A DNA stretch of 64,000 bases from Brucella haematophila (GCF_005938105.1 NZ_VCPE01000001.1:186001-250000); one strand, 5' to 3'. Shown: positions 45,814 through 55,687, numbered from the stretch's first letter. A program made the numbers and translations. Notes: a model not told the origin generated them from the sequence alone.

Positions 45814-45945
45814 CCATGCGAAATGTGTGTCTTGGCATTTGCGCGAACAGGAATAAAGGAGCGTCCAACAGTACCGGCAGGGGCGCTTTTCCGTAAGGGA
45901 AGCTGTCCCTGCTTTTTCAGATTTGGATGATCCTGGAGATCGAAA

Positions 45946-46212
45946 ATGGGTTTGCCGGATGTTATCGGCTTGGTGGGCGCGTTCTTTTACCTTCTTGGCT
46001 ATGCGCTGATTCAATTGCGTATTTTTACTGTCGACGATCCGGTCATTCCGCTGCTGAATGTGCTGGGCGGCGTCGCCCTGATCTATTCGCTGGCTTGGAA
46101 CTTCAACCTCGGCTCCTTCATTTCGCAGGTAGCCTGGCTGGTTATTACCGTTTTCGGGTATATCCGCTTCCGCATGGTGTCGCGCCGCCGCGCCGCACTC
46201 CCGCAGGAATGA
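45946..46212 (+). CDS. Small membrane protein, CBU_0592-like family
   Basis: 88 residues with three hydrophobic segments: DVIGLVGAFFYLLGYALIQL, IPLLNVLGGVALIYSLAWNF and SQVAWLVITVFGYIRF, then a basic tail. The pattern matches a widespread small membrane family of unknown function (CBU_0592). GGAG lies eight bases before the ATG. Convergent with the LysR gene. Confidence 0.75.
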   Translation: MGLPDVIGLVGAFFYLLGYALIQLRIFTVDDPVIPLLNVLGGVALIYSLAWNFNLGSFISQVAWLVITVFGYIRFRMVSRRRAALPQE

Positions 46213-46236
46213 TGCGTTTCGCCGGCCCGATCATCT

Positions 46237-47133
46237 TTACGTGATCGGATCGGTTCCATTGCTTGCAATCAGCCAGTCGGCCACTTCCCGCACGATTTTG
46301 CGTTGGTGACGGTCGGCAGGTCGCATCAGATAGAAATAGGCGTCCGACCGCATCATGTGGCTGTGTACGGGCACCAAAGTCCCGCTCGCAAGCTGTTCCT
46401 TGATCAGCCATGTCCAGCCGAGCGTGATGCCGATGCCTTGCGTTGCCGCGGCGACGCAAAGGCCGTAATCGCCAAGCCGCCATTCCAGCGCGCCGGCGGG
46501 CGGCGACAGTTTGGCATCGTGCCACCATTCCGGCCATCCCTGCCATTCGCGCATTGTATCTTCGATAGCAAGCAGCACCGGCGCTTCCTGCTCCATGATA
46601 TTGGGCACGCCCGGTGCCGATACCGGCACAACTTCCTCTCGACCCAGCACTGTGAGATTGACGCCGATGGGGCGCTCTTTGCGATAGAACAATGCAAGAT
46701 CGAACTCATCGAGGCGCAGGTGGGCGACGTCATCCGTCACGCGCAGCCGGATTTCAATGCCTGAGATCTCTGCCTTCAACTTGCCTATGCGTGAGAGAAA
46801 CCATTGGTCGGCAATGCCGCGCGAACAGGCGATGGTGATCTGCCGGGGGCCGATCCACGCCCGAAGGCCATCTGTGACAGCGCTGAGATCGCCAAGCAAT
46901 CGACTGACTTCGGAGGCATAACTTTCGCCGATGGCGGTCAGCTGTACGCCGACGGGCAGACGATTGAAGAGCTTGGAGCCGATGAAGGCTTCCAGCTTGC
47001 CGATCTGTCGGCTGACAGCGCTCTGTGTCAGGCCCAGCTCCAGACCTGCACGGGAGAAACTGCCAAGTCTGGCCGCGCTGTCGAAAACCACCAGCGCATT
47101 GAGCGGCGGCATGGATTGACGACCGACTGCCAC
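46237..47133 (-). CDS. LysR-family transcriptional regulator (GcvA-like)
   Basis: 298 residues. The N-terminal winged HTH reads PPLNALVVFDSAARLGSFSRAGLELGLTQSAVSRQIGKLEAFIGSKLFNR (about 8-60), close to GcvA/AmpR types. The effector-binding domain follows (about 95-290). It starts at GTG 47133 with GGGAG upstream; ATG 47112 is an alternative. Its targets are not evident: neighbours are a small membrane protein and a hypothetical gene on the same strand. Confidence 0.88.
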   Translation of the reverse strand: MAVGRQSMPPLNALVVFDSAARLGSFSRAGLELGLTQSAVSRQIGKLEAFIGSKLFNRLPVGVQLTAIGESYASEVSRLLGDLSAVTDGLRAWIGPRQITIACSRGIADQWFLSRIGKLKAEISGIEIRLRVTDDVAHLRLDEFDLALFYRKERPIGVNLTVLGREEVVPVSAPGVPNIMEQEAPVLLAIEDTMREWQGWPEWWHDAKLSPPAGALEWRLGDYGLCVAAATQGIGITLGWTWLIKEQLASGTLVPVHSHMMRSDAYFYLMRPADRHQRKIVREVADWLIASNGTDPIT

Positions 47134-47257
47134 AGTTGACTACTCCCGTTTGCCAGAAGGCATGAATTGAAATTTCGGTTTGGTTTTGTGTATCCGAACC
47201 GTGTTCGTCAAGCCCTCTCAGGGAATATCCAACCGCTCAGAGAAACGGTTCGCCAGC

Positions 47258-47629
47258 CTAAGACGCTTTCAGTGCGGCGATATCTTCGAGCAGAGCGGAA
47301 GCGTTTGCGGATAAGGTGCAGCCTTTTTCACCGAGATAGCGCACGGCATTGCGTGCCGAGGTGCGATCCGTCGCATTGCCTATGAACGTTGTCAGCGAAT
47401 CTTTGAACTCCAATACGATATTTTCTGTGCCACGCATGGTGCGATAGTCGACGCGTGACACGCTGGAATATGGCTTGGAGCGTAGGCGAAAAAGCCGGAA
47501 TTCAATGCGGTCATCATGGAGCGTTAGCCGCGGCCCGATGTTGTTATGGCCCCAAGCTATCCAGGGAAGCGCTTTCCATCCGCCGAAAGATGCCTTCAGC
47601 GGTATATTCAGTGAATTCTGCTCGTTCAT
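47258..47629 (-). CDS. Hypothetical protein with a possible PH-like fold
   Basis: 123 residues, soluble. The core RLTLHDDRIEFRLFRLRSKPYSSVSRVDYRTMRGTENIVLEF has the alternating strands of PH-like or bPH domains, followed by an Ala-rich helix. No family is assigned with confidence. It starts at ATG 47629 with AGAAG upstream and lies 124 bases from the LysR gene on the same strand. About 217 bases toward the RidA gene hold nothing recognisable. Confidence 0.6.
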   Translation of the reverse strand: MNEQNSLNIPLKASFGGWKALPWIAWGHNNIGPRLTLHDDRIEFRLFRLRSKPYSSVSRVDYRTMRGTENIVLEFKDSLTTFIGNATDRTSARNAVRYLGEKGCTLSANASALLEDIAALKAS

Positions 47630-47846
47630 TGCTTCTAGCTAATGGAAGAACTGAACGGAGGAAAGTCGATTGTCGACAGACACTGAATGCCGCATTGGTC
47701 AAAGTGGCTACGGTTGATGTCGTGTTGTGTGGGACAGACCAAACAGAAGCCGATCTGTCCATATTTTCAGCGTCTGGTGCACCAAAACTGCGCGCATAAG
47801 AATGGCCGCTATAAACCGCAGCGGCGATGATCGACGGTGCTGCCGA

Positions 47847-48233
47847 CTATGGATTGCGCACGGCCATTGCCGTGACTTCAACCCGCATTTCCGGGGTAGC
47901 GAGGCCTGCAACGCCCACGGCACAACGAACCGGAAACGGCTTTTTGAAAAAGCGCAGATAGACTTCGTTAAAAGCCGGGCGTTCATTGATGTCGGTCAGA
48001 TAGATCGTCAGGTGAATGACATTCGCCAGACTGCTGCCCGCCTTTTCGAGCGATGCTTTGAGGCTATTCAGCGTGCATTCGCTTTGAGCGGTTATGTCGC
48101 CGGTCTCCATGGAACCATCTGCCCGGATGGGAACGTGGGTGGTCACCAGGAAATTGCCGATGCCTGCGACATCGGAAGAAATCTCGCTTTCGTCCGTATC
48201 CTCAAGGAAATAGGGCGTTGTGCTGTTTGTCAT
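47847..48233 (-). CDS. RidA family (YjgF/YER057c) protein
   Basis: 128 residues of the RidA fold: VAGIGNFLVTTHVPIRADG, CTLNSLKASLEKAGSSLANVIHLTIYLTDI and the C-terminal RCAVGVAGLATPEMRVEVTAMAV. The Arg (in VRCAVGV) that binds the imine carboxylate and the late Glu are present. RidA proteins hydrolyse reactive enamines/imines. ATG 48233 is chosen because GGAGAAGG lies directly upstream; four further codons are available. Divergent from the MFS gene. Confidence 0.88.
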   Translation of the reverse strand: MTNSTTPYFLEDTDESEISSDVAGIGNFLVTTHVPIRADGSMETGDITAQSECTLNSLKASLEKAGSSLANVIHLTIYLTDINERPAFNEVYLRFFKKPFPVRCAVGVAGLATPEMRVEVTAMAVRNP

Positions 48234-48510
48234 GGCCTTCTCCAATCGTTGGCAAGCATCTGTATCCTGTGACGCGGTTTTCGGATAAGTTACGCGTTAA
48301 AACAAGCAGCCAGAGCATTGTTATGGCTCAAACTGCATGCGAATTACTTTTTTGCCATGCTTTGGTAAGGACTGACCCGTGTGAGGTCGCGATAATGTGT
48401 AGTCACGCGGTGCGTAAGCTATTGCGATGGTGGTTTGCTGGGGCTAGAAGCGGCGCAAGAGCGCGAGGCTTCCTTCACAACGGCGGCCAATTCTGGTCTG
48501 AAAGCAATCC

Positions 48511-49974
48511 ATGACTGAAAAACACTCTCATCGCGGGCTGGTTGTCGCCGCGATTATGGCAAGCATGGCCATGATCGCCGTCGAAGCAACGATTGTGTCG
48601 ACCGCGATGCCGCAGATCGCAGCGCAACTTGGCCAGCTTAATCTGTATTCCTGGGTGTTCTCGTCATTTCTTTTGACCCAGACGGCGACGACTGTGGTGT
48701 TTGGAAAGCTCGCCGATATCTATGGGCGAAAGCCGGTTCTCGTCGTTGGCATTGCCCTGTTCTTGGTCGCTTCGGTGCTGGCGGGCTTTGCATGGTCGAT
48801 GCCGTCGATGATTGTTTTTCGGCTTTTGCAGGGCATCGGGGCAGGGGCGATCCAGCCTGCGGCCATGACCGTAGTGGCCGATCTTTTTCCGGGAGCGCAA
48901 CGCAGCAAGGTTCAGGGATATCTTGCCAGTGTCTGGGCCTTGTCAGCCGTTGTCGGTCCGTTGCTTGGTAGTCTGATCATTCACAATTTGAGCTGGGCTT
49001 GGGTGTTCTGGATCAATGTGCCAGTCGGTATTCTGGCCGCATCCGGCTTTCTCCTTTTCCTGCATGAAGAGAAGCGGTCAAGTCGCGTATCGGTTGATGT
49101 GCTTGGCGCGGCACTTTTCGCCGTCTCCATCTCCTCCCTGATGATTGCACTCACGCTCATGGAGAGCGCGGTTTCGCTGGAGGGAATTCTTGCGCTAGCG
49201 CTTTTCGGTGTTTCGCTGGTCGCCTTCATCTGGCAGGAGCGCCGCGCGAAGGAGCCGATGGTTGCGCCTGATTTGTGGCTGAAGCGTCCCATCGCGTTCT
49301 CCAATCTTGCGGTTTTCCTGGCGAGTATGTCGATCATGGGACTGACAACATTCCTTCCGATGTATGTGCAGACGGTTCTCAACCGTTCTCCGGTGGTCGC
49401 GGGCTTTGCCCTGACCATGTTGCTGCTGGGCTGGCCGTGCGGAGCGACGATTGCATCGCGACAGTTTACGCGTTTCGGATTGCGTCCAATCATGATTGTG
49501 GGCAGCATCTGCATTCCGATCGGAACGTCGCTGCTTGTCATGCTCACCCCATCCAGTTCAGCCACACTCGCTGGGGCCGGTTCTTTGATCATGGGGTTCG
49601 GTATGGGGCTGCTCAACATCGGGGCGCTGATCCTGACACAGGACAGCGTGAGCTGGTCTGAGCGTGGGAGTGCCACGGCATCGAACGTCTTCTCGCGCAA
49701 TTTGGGCAGTACGCTTGGAGCGACTGTTCTGGGAGCGGTGCTGACCTACGGTCTTGCGAACGCCAATCACGGTGAGGCGATTACGTCAGAACAACTTCGC
49801 GACCTGTTGAATGGTGCGGAGATGTTGATGGACCAGCAGGCGCTTCGGCTTGCACTTCAAAATGCGCTGCACGCGACCTTTGTGGCGATGATGCTGATTG
49901 CGGTCTTGATTGTGCCAATCTGCCTTTGTGTCCCACGGGTCAAAAAGACCTATGAAGAACAAGTGGTGACCTGA
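48511..49974 (+). CDS. MFS drug-efflux transporter, DHA2 (14-helix) family
   Basis: 487 residues with 14 membrane helices. Motif A is GKLADIYGRKPVLVVG (about 68-83) and motif C GYLASVWALSAVVGPLLGSLI. Motif D1 near the N-terminus reads VEATIVSTAMPQIAAQLG, typical of EmrB/QacA proton antiporters. It should expel hydrophobic or cationic drugs. No partner membrane-fusion protein is nearby. A strong terminator follows. Confidence 0.9.
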   Translation: MTEKHSHRGLVVAAIMASMAMIAVEATIVSTAMPQIAAQLGQLNLYSWVFSSFLLTQTATTVVFGKLADIYGRKPVLVVGIALFLVASVLAGFAWSMPSMIVFRLLQGIGAGAIQPAAMTVVADLFPGAQRSKVQGYLASVWALSAVVGPLLGSLIIHNLSWAWVFWINVPVGILAASGFLLFLHEEKRSSRVSVDVLGAALFAVSISSLMIALTLMESAVSLEGILALALFGVSLVAFIWQERRAKEPMVAPDLWLKRPIAFSNLAVFLASMSIMGLTTFLPMYVQTVLNRSPVVAGFALTMLLLGWPCGATIASRQFTRFGLRPIMIVGSICIPIGTSLLVMLTPSSSATLAGAGSLIMGFGMGLLNIGALILTQDSVSWSERGSATASNVFSRNLGSTLGATVLGAVLTYGLANANHGEAITSEQLRDLLNGAEMLMDQQALRLALQNALHATFVAMMLIAVLIVPICLCVPRVKKTYEEQVVT

Positions 49975-50004
49975 GCGTTCAGCAAGATCGGCCGGAAAAG
50001 CGAA

Positions 50005-50042
50005 AAGCCGTCGACTTTCATCCAGTCGGCGGCTTCTTTTTT
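50005..50042 (+). terminator. Terminator of the MFS transporter gene
   Basis: AAGCCG-t-CGACT (50005-50016) pairs with AGTCG-g-CGGCTT (50024-50035), followed by CTTTTTT. Confidence 0.88.
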
Positions 50043-50069
50043 CAAAACCAACGAGGTTTTTAAGGTCGA

Positions 50070-50414
50070 TTATTTGTAAGCGGAAACCACGATCTCAATC
50101 AGCGTGTCGCCGCCCAGATCGGCAACGCCAACGGTTGCACGAGTTGGCAACAGCGAAGGATCGATCCATTCCTTCCAGACCTTATCCATTTCAGGCTTCT
50201 TGTTGAGATCCGTTACGAAGATGGTGGCTGCCAGAAGCTTGGTCTTGTCCGTGCCAGCCTGCGCCAGATAGCTGTCGAGCTTGGCGAGGATTTCGCGGGT
50301 CTGCCCGGCCATATCCAGGCTTTCGTCGTCACAGGTGGTTCCACCGACATAGACAATGCCGTTGTGCTCGACGACGCGATGCATGATCGGCGTCTGAATG
50401 AAACGCTCAGCCAT
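50070..50414 (-). CDS. RidA family protein linked to the amine-oxidase operon
   Basis: 114 residues, complete RidA: VEHNGIVYVGGTTCDDESLDMAGQTREILAKLDSYLAQAGTDKTKLLAATIFVTDL, then PTRATVGVADLGGDTLIEIVVSA with the substrate Arg. It lies 12 bases after the flavin oxidoreductase gene on the same strand. Oxidases that act on secondary amines or amino acids release imines, so a RidA deaminase is a fitting downstream enzyme; this assignment of role is inference. Confidence 0.9.
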   Translation of the reverse strand: MAERFIQTPIMHRVVEHNGIVYVGGTTCDDESLDMAGQTREILAKLDSYLAQAGTDKTKLLAATIFVTDLNKKPEMDKVWKEWIDPSLLPTRATVGVADLGGDTLIEIVVSAYK

Positions 50415-50426
50415 AGTTTAATCCTT

Positions 50427-51914
50427 TCAGATGGTTGGGGAATTTTCCGGTTGCTCGCCGGTAACGGCGAAAACAGCATCGGGGGTTTGAGGAAGTGCTG
50501 CGATTTCGCTGAGCGGCACCGGTTTCACCGGGGCACGCAGACGATAGAAGCCGACCGTTTCCGGCGCGCGGTTTTGCACCTCGGCCAGAATTTCCGTGAC
50601 AGTGGAACTGCACATGCGACCCTGACAAGGCCCCATCCCGCAGCGGAACATGGTTTTCAGTTGGTTCGGGCCGGCGATGTTACAGGTCGCCGCGTCGCGG
50701 ATTGCGCCTGCGGTCACTTCCTCGCAACGGCAGACAATCGTGTCTCTGTCTACCGGTGCGCGAAATGCCTGTGCAGGCAGGTAGAGCGCATCGATAAAGG
50801 ATCGCCCGCGTTCAAAGCGCCGCGCCTGCGCACGCAGCTTTGCGATTTGCGAACTCAACGTTGTGGCCAATGCCGGAAAGATATCCCGACAGGCCGCGAG
50901 CGCAGCGATACGTCCGCTCTGTTCGGCAACCAATGCACCGCCAATGCCGCTGCCGTCACCAGCAATATAGATGGACGGAACAGACGAACGACCATTCTCG
51001 TCGAGTTGTGGTTGAAAACATTTTTGGCTGTCGTTCCACACAAGCGCGCAGCCGGAAGCATTGGCGAGATTGTTATTGGGGATCACACCCTGATGCAGGA
51101 ACACGCTATCGACAGCAAGCCTGTGCATCTTGCCTTTTGCCGAAAAGCAGATCGCTTCCGCTTCGTCTTTTCCTTCAATGACGATATCGGTGACACCGGA
51201 ATAAACCGGTACCGACTTGCGCACCTTCAAAAGCAGGGAAAGCCCCTTCAAGGCATAGGGGGAGAAAAGGAATGAGAGCAGGTTTGGCGCAGCTTTCGCG
51301 TAATTTGCGCCGGGCGTCGTATCGAGCAGAGCCGCAACCTTGCCCCCCGCCTGTAACAGCTGCGCGGCGAACATGTAGAGCAGCGGACCGGTTCCTGCCA
51401 GAACCACACGTCCGCTGGGCAGGAGGCCGGAAGTCTTCAGTGCAATCTGTGCCGCGCCAACGGTCATTACACCCGGCAATGTCCAGCCCCTGACAGGCAT
51501 CGGGCGCTCCATCGCGCCGGTCGCGAAGATCGCCCGGCGCGCGGGGACAATCCCGCTCTTGCCGCCCACTGACACGCGCAGCGCCACGCTGTCGCCGCCA
51601 TCCTGTGGTTCCACGCTCCAAACGAGGGCCTGCGGCACATAGGTGGCATTGCTGGCGATGAATGCTTTCAGGACTTCTTTGCCCCGCCAGTAGTCGGTGC
51701 CGAGAAACGGTCTGCGGGCAGTCGTATTGTGTTCAATGCCACGGTAAATCTGGCCGCCGGCGGCTGGGTTTTCGTCGAACAGAACCACGTTGGCGCCAGT
51801 GGCGCTTGCCTCTGCGGCTGCCGACATGCCTGCCGGTCCGGCGCCGATAATGGCGAGGTCGTAGGCCGCGTCGAGCGCATGAATATCGGAAATTCTCTTG
51901 AGCATGGTCGTCAC
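50427..51914 (-). CDS. FAD/NAD(P)-dependent oxidoreductase, OoxA/HcnB-like, with BFD-type iron-sulfur domain
   Basis: 495 residues. FAD-binding YDLAIIGAGPAGMSAAAEAS (about 18-37), the ATG motif IFATGAMERPMPVRGWTLPGV, a second dinucleotide fold GRVVLAGTGPLLYM, and IYIAGDGSGIGGA. The C-terminal BFD-like domain supplies four Cys: CRC and CGMGPC, with CQGRMC following. It is the alpha-type subunit of opine oxidase or cyanide synthase-like complexes. GTG 51914 overlaps the stop of the 2Fe-2S gene (GTGA); ATG 51905 is the alternative start. Confidence 0.9.
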   Translation of the reverse strand: MTTMLKRISDIHALDAAYDLAIIGAGPAGMSAAAEASATGANVVLFDENPAAGGQIYRGIEHNTTARRPFLGTDYWRGKEVLKAFIASNATYVPQALVWSVEPQDGGDSVALRVSVGGKSGIVPARRAIFATGAMERPMPVRGWTLPGVMTVGAAQIALKTSGLLPSGRVVLAGTGPLLYMFAAQLLQAGGKVAALLDTTPGANYAKAAPNLLSFLFSPYALKGLSLLLKVRKSVPVYSGVTDIVIEGKDEAEAICFSAKGKMHRLAVDSVFLHQGVIPNNNLANASGCALVWNDSQKCFQPQLDENGRSSVPSIYIAGDGSGIGGALVAEQSGRIAALAACRDIFPALATTLSSQIAKLRAQARRFERGRSFIDALYLPAQAFRAPVDRDTIVCRCEEVTAGAIRDAATCNIAGPNQLKTMFRCGMGPCQGRMCSSTVTEILAEVQNRAPETVGFYRLRAPVKPVPLSEIAALPQTPDAVFAVTGEQPENSPTI

Positions 51915-52216
51915 AGTTCCACCCGACGCGCGCCGGTCTGCGAAGAAATGACCATTCCATCGACCACGGGCGTCATGCAGGCCTGGCGGTTCTGAACACC
52001 ATCAATGGTGACCAGACACTCAAAACAGATACCCATCAGGCAATAAGGCGCTCGCGGCTGATTGCCAACGACACTGTCTCTGAGCCGGGTGATGCCCTCT
52101 CCAAGCAGCGCTGCGGCGACAGTTACATTGGCAGGCACCGTCAAGGTGCGCGCATCGAATGTGATCGTCACGGTTTCCTCTGGTGTCTCAGTTTTCAGGA
52201 ACATTTTAGGAGACAT
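51911..52216 (-). CDS. Small 2Fe-2S ferredoxin-like subunit (SoxA/HcnA-like)
   Basis: 101 residues. Cys ligands are spaced C-x4-C-x2-C-x12-C in APYCLMGICFECLVTIDG..RQAC, the plant-type ferredoxin pattern. ATG 52216 is set by an excellent GGAGG ribosome-binding site; it overlaps the upstream gene by 11 bases. It is expected to carry electrons between the two flavoproteins of the complex. Confidence 0.9.
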   Translation of the reverse strand: MSPKMFLKTETPEETVTITFDARTLTVPANVTVAAALLGEGITRLRDSVVGNQPRAPYCLMGICFECLVTIDGVQNRQACMTPVVDGMVISSQTGARRVEL

Positions 52217-53321
52217 GAAACCTCCGGCCGGAGAACGCATCACCAGCAAGTTGTTTGGCATCGGCTGCTATTTCCTGCGCCACGATCAGGGCGTGGTTGG
52301 CTGCAAGCGTGACGCCAGAATGGCACATGACGACATACGCGCCCTTGTGGCTTTCGGATTGTTCGTAGACAGGCAGGCCGTCCGGTGTCTTGACCCGAAA
52401 CCCGGCCCAACTGCGAATGACATTGACATTGGCCAGATGCGGGAACGTCCGCACCGCTCGGTTGGCGAGAACTGCACTGATATCCTGATTGGTGGCGATC
52501 CGATCCGTATGGATTTCCTGACTGTCGCCGATCATGACGCCGCCTTCATCCGCTTGCCGCAGCGTCGCCGCCGTATAGGGAAAGAAGGGCGCGCATTTCT
52601 CGGTTACAAGAATTTGACCTTTGCTGCGCACAACCGGCGCTTCAAGACCGACACTCTTGGCGAGCTCTGCATTGCCGTTGCCCGCAGCCAGAACGATGCG
52701 TTCGGCAAAGACCTCGCCCCATGCACCGCTTAACAGAAAGCCACCGTTTTGCGGGGTGATGGACGAGACTTCACAGTGCGGTTCGTAGGACGCGCCGAGT
52801 TTGATCATGCCCGTATGCAAGGCGCGAAACAGGCGCAGTGAATTCACGTCGCCATCCATCGGCGAATAGATCGAGCCGATCACATCCCGACCGATGGAGG
52901 GGACCATCCTGGCCGTTCCCTGATGGTCGAGCACAACATGTTCCGGGGCGTCATTGCCAAGCTCCCGTGCTACTGTTGCGACGTCTTCGGCAAACATTTG
53001 AAGCTCGCGCTCGTCGAGGCAGAAGGTAAAAGCACCGGTCTGTTTCAACGCCACATCAAGCCCGGTCACATCCCGCAACTCGTCTGCGAAAGCGGGCCAC
53101 AGGCGCGCAGATTGCATTGTCCAACGGGCATAGTGTGGTGCCCCTACGCCTTTGCCCTGTACCCAGATGAGCGCGAAATTGGCGCGGGATGCGCGCAGGG
53201 ACAGGTCTTCTCCATCGAGAAGCATTGGACGCAGACCAGATCGGGCGAGACCCCAGGCGATGGCAGAGCCCACCAGTCCCGCTCCGATAATGATTATGTT
53301 TTGGTCCGGCAATCTGCGCAT
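52206..53321 (-). CDS. FAD-dependent amino acid/amine oxidase subunit, OoxB/HcnC-like (DAO family)
   Basis: 371 residues. The N-terminal dinucleotide site is IIIIGAGLVGSAIAWGLARSG (about 9-29), with the DAO-family C-terminal SWAGFRVKTPDGLPVYEQ and HSGVTLAANHALIVAQEI. It should remove hydrogen from a C-N bond of an amino acid, opine or sarcosine-like substrate. ATG 53321 is preferred over TTG 53333. It is the first gene of the oxidase trio and lies directly after a decayed binding-protein gene, suggesting that a transporter once preceded it. Confidence 0.9.
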   Translation of the reverse strand: MRRLPDQNIIIIGAGLVGSAIAWGLARSGLRPMLLDGEDLSLRASRANFALIWVQGKGVGAPHYARWTMQSARLWPAFADELRDVTGLDVALKQTGAFTFCLDERELQMFAEDVATVARELGNDAPEHVVLDHQGTARMVPSIGRDVIGSIYSPMDGDVNSLRLFRALHTGMIKLGASYEPHCEVSSITPQNGGFLLSGAWGEVFAERIVLAAGNGNAELAKSVGLEAPVVRSKGQILVTEKCAPFFPYTAATLRQADEGGVMIGDSQEIHTDRIATNQDISAVLANRAVRTFPHLANVNVIRSWAGFRVKTPDGLPVYEQSESHKGAYVVMCHSGVTLAANHALIVAQEIAADAKQLAGDAFSGRRFHVS

Positions 53322-53359
53322 TCGTAAATTCAATCTGTTGTCACAGCGTCGTCAGGGTT

Positions 53360-53381
53360 GGGCCTGACGAGAGTCAGGCCC
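53360..53381. other. Perfect hairpin between the oxidase operon and the binding-protein remnant
   Basis: GGGCCTGAC (53360-53368), loop GAGA, GTCAGGCCC (53373-53381). It has a 9-bp stem and tetraloop but no T-run on either side. It may be the remains of an inter-gene structure of a transporter operon. Confidence 0.55.
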
Positions 53382-53393
53382 GATTGTGTTGGC

Positions 53394-53841
<448 letters not shown>

Positions 53842-53860
53842 ATTTTCCTTCCTCCGCTGT

Positions 53861-54061
53861 TTAGGGCAGTCGCCCGCTGCCATCCTCGTGGTGGCGAACC
53901 ATGTATTTGCGGATCAATAAATCAAGCGCGTCTCTGGCTTCTGCCTCAGTCAAGTGTGCTTGAACATGTCCGTCAATCACGACGACTTCGCCACTGAACT
54001 TATCGAAAACGGACCAGGTGTTGTCGGCTTCTTGCCGGACCTCAAAACCATTCTCAATCAT
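53861..54061 (-). CDS. Small hypothetical protein
   Basis: 66 residues: IENGFEVRQEADNTWSVFDKFSGEVVVIDGHVQAHLTEAEARDALDLLIRKY. It has a beta-strand start (VFDKFSGEVVVIDG) and helical end. No known domain. ATG 54061 is chosen for its strong GGAGG upstream; a longer frame to 54241 lacks homology. Probably in one unit with the next small gene. Confidence 0.7.
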   Translation of the reverse strand: MIENGFEVRQEADNTWSVFDKFSGEVVVIDGHVQAHLTEAEARDALDLLIRKYMVRHHEDGSGRLP

Positions 54062-54268
54062 GGCATTCCTCCGCGCCACTACCGCTGCCGCCCGTTTCGA
54101 GCCTGTTGCTTTTTCCCCGCTCGAAGCGTTTGAGAAAAGTATCAGCGCATCGTGAGCTGGTGTCAGTTGCTGTAGCTCCCCCGAGGAAGCTAAACGAAAT
54201 TGCCCTGCGTTCGTTCCGGGCAACAAATCACATGGCGTCATGGAAAGGTGCGGCGTGGGCCGTTACGT

Positions 54269-54421
54269 TCAATCGTCCAGTCTGGGTTGAACGCCGATAT
54301 GGGTGTTGCCCCATGTGGGGTCGATACCGTGATAGGTGTCGTATAGGCGTATACCGAGCGCCGTCAGGAGAATAACGCCTCCGAGCACAACGATTGAGGC
54401 AACGAGTTTTTCAGAGTTCAT
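54269..54421 (-). CDS. Small single-span membrane protein
   Basis: 50 residues, MNSEKLVASIVVLGGVILLT followed by ALGIRLYDTYHGID and a polar tail. One membrane helix spans residues 6-24. It uses a normal stop (TGA) but has no clear ribosome-binding site. Codon use is normal for the window. No family is recognised. Confidence 0.5.
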   Translation of the reverse strand: MNSEKLVASIVVLGGVILLTALGIRLYDTYHGIDPTWGNTHIGVQPRLDD

Positions 54422-54547
54422 GAGCGGTTGTTCTGATTGTTTCGATCTGAAGTGCCGTTTGACATATTAGAGGCAACTGGAATAGCTTTTAATACGTGAT
54501 GCGACGAATCTAAGATCGATGCCCGCCTCGGTAACTTCCTCATAAAT

Positions 54548-55645
54548 ATGGAAAAAATAATGGATAGTGCAGTGCTTTTCCTGCATGCACGCGGACGGTC
54601 GGCCGATGAGATAAGAAATCTGGATTGGAGCAAAAATCCGATTGGGGAGCCGGATCACTGGCCAGCACCGCTCGTCACCGCTGTGCAGATGATGCTCGCC
54701 TCACACTTCCCCAAGGCAATTGTCTGGGGGCCTGAGTATACGACGATCTATAATGACGGCTTTCGGCAGATTCTCGGCGAGAAAGAGAACTGCATGGGCG
54801 CATCCTTCCGCGATATCTGGGCGGAAGTATGGGACGAGTTGCTTCCGATGATTGAGCGCGCTTATGCCGGAGAAGCGACATTTATTGAAGACTTTCCGCT
54901 GGTTATCGACCGCCACGGTTACTCCGAACAATGCTATTTTACATTCTGCTACAGCCCGATTTTTGATGAAAAAGGGCGTGTTGCCGGGATGATCGATACG
55001 GTCATCGAGACCACCTCCAAGGTAGAATCCGAAAAGCATGCCAGGATCCTGAATGCGGAGCTGGCGCATCGGATAAAGAATACTTTTAGTGTGGTTTCAG
55101 CGATTGCGAGCCAGACCTTCAACAACAATGCAGATGACGATGTGATCCATACATTTACCAGGCGACTTTTTGCACTGGGGAATGCCCATGATGTCCTGCG
55201 GCTTGGGAAAAGTTCGGAAGGTTCACTGCGGGAGATTGTGAACGGCATTACAAATGCGCTGGCGGTCAGCGACCGGGTCCGGCTTGAAGGCAGGGATATT
55301 ATGATCGGCCCGAAAGGGGCGTCCACACTGTCGCTACTCATTCACGAACTGACCACCAATGCGATCAAATATGGGGCGCTTTCCAATGATAGCGGCCATG
55401 TGCAGTTGCTGGCGAAGGTAACGAAAGGCCAGAACGAGCCGACCTTAACGCTTTTCTGGAAAGAGATGGATGGTCCGACTGTTGTAAAGCCGCAAAAGTC
55501 CGGATTTGGTTCGAAGCTGATCAGAATGGGGCTTCTGGGTTCGGGTGAAGTCAAGTCGGATTTCAAGCCTGAAGGCTTTGCGGCAGAGTTCTCCGCCCCT
55601 CTCCGGCAATTGCAGGGCGAGGGGCGGCTCTTCGATTCTACTTGA
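54548..55645 (+). CDS. HWE-family histidine kinase with N-terminal PAS-like sensor
   Basis: 365 residues, soluble. A PAS-like domain (about 40-155; FPKAIVWGPEYTTIYNDGFRQILG) is followed by the HWE dimerisation segment ELAHRIKNTFSVVSAIASQTF with phospho-acceptor His174. Next come the N-box HELTTNAIKYGALS (266-279) and the WxE signature LFWKEMDGP (Trp304, Glu306). HWE kinases are typical of Rhizobiales and often feed the general stress response (PhyR/EcfG). No response regulator is adjacent. Start could be ATG 54548 or ATG 54560; neither has a strong ribosome-binding site. Confidence 0.9.
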   Translation: MEKIMDSAVLFLHARGRSADEIRNLDWSKNPIGEPDHWPAPLVTAVQMMLASHFPKAIVWGPEYTTIYNDGFRQILGEKENCMGASFRDIWAEVWDELLPMIERAYAGEATFIEDFPLVIDRHGYSEQCYFTFCYSPIFDEKGRVAGMIDTVIETTSKVESEKHARILNAELAHRIKNTFSVVSAIASQTFNNNADDDVIHTFTRRLFALGNAHDVLRLGKSSEGSLREIVNGITNALAVSDRVRLEGRDIMIGPKGASTLSLLIHELTTNAIKYGALSNDSGHVQLLAKVTKGQNEPTLTLFWKEMDGPTVVKPQKSGFGSKLIRMGLLGSGEVKSDFKPEGFAAEFSAPLRQLQGEGRLFDST

Positions 55646-55687
55646 TATGGCGATACTGGGTGGGTTTGGCTGCAAGGCAGCGCAAAT

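Noticed and set aside
50427-53321. True hydrogen cyanide synthase (HcnABC)
   Set aside because: Domain order fits both HcnABC and opine oxidases, but the RidA neighbour and the amino acid/opine binding-protein remnant favour an amine catabolic oxidase; gene symbols were therefore not given.
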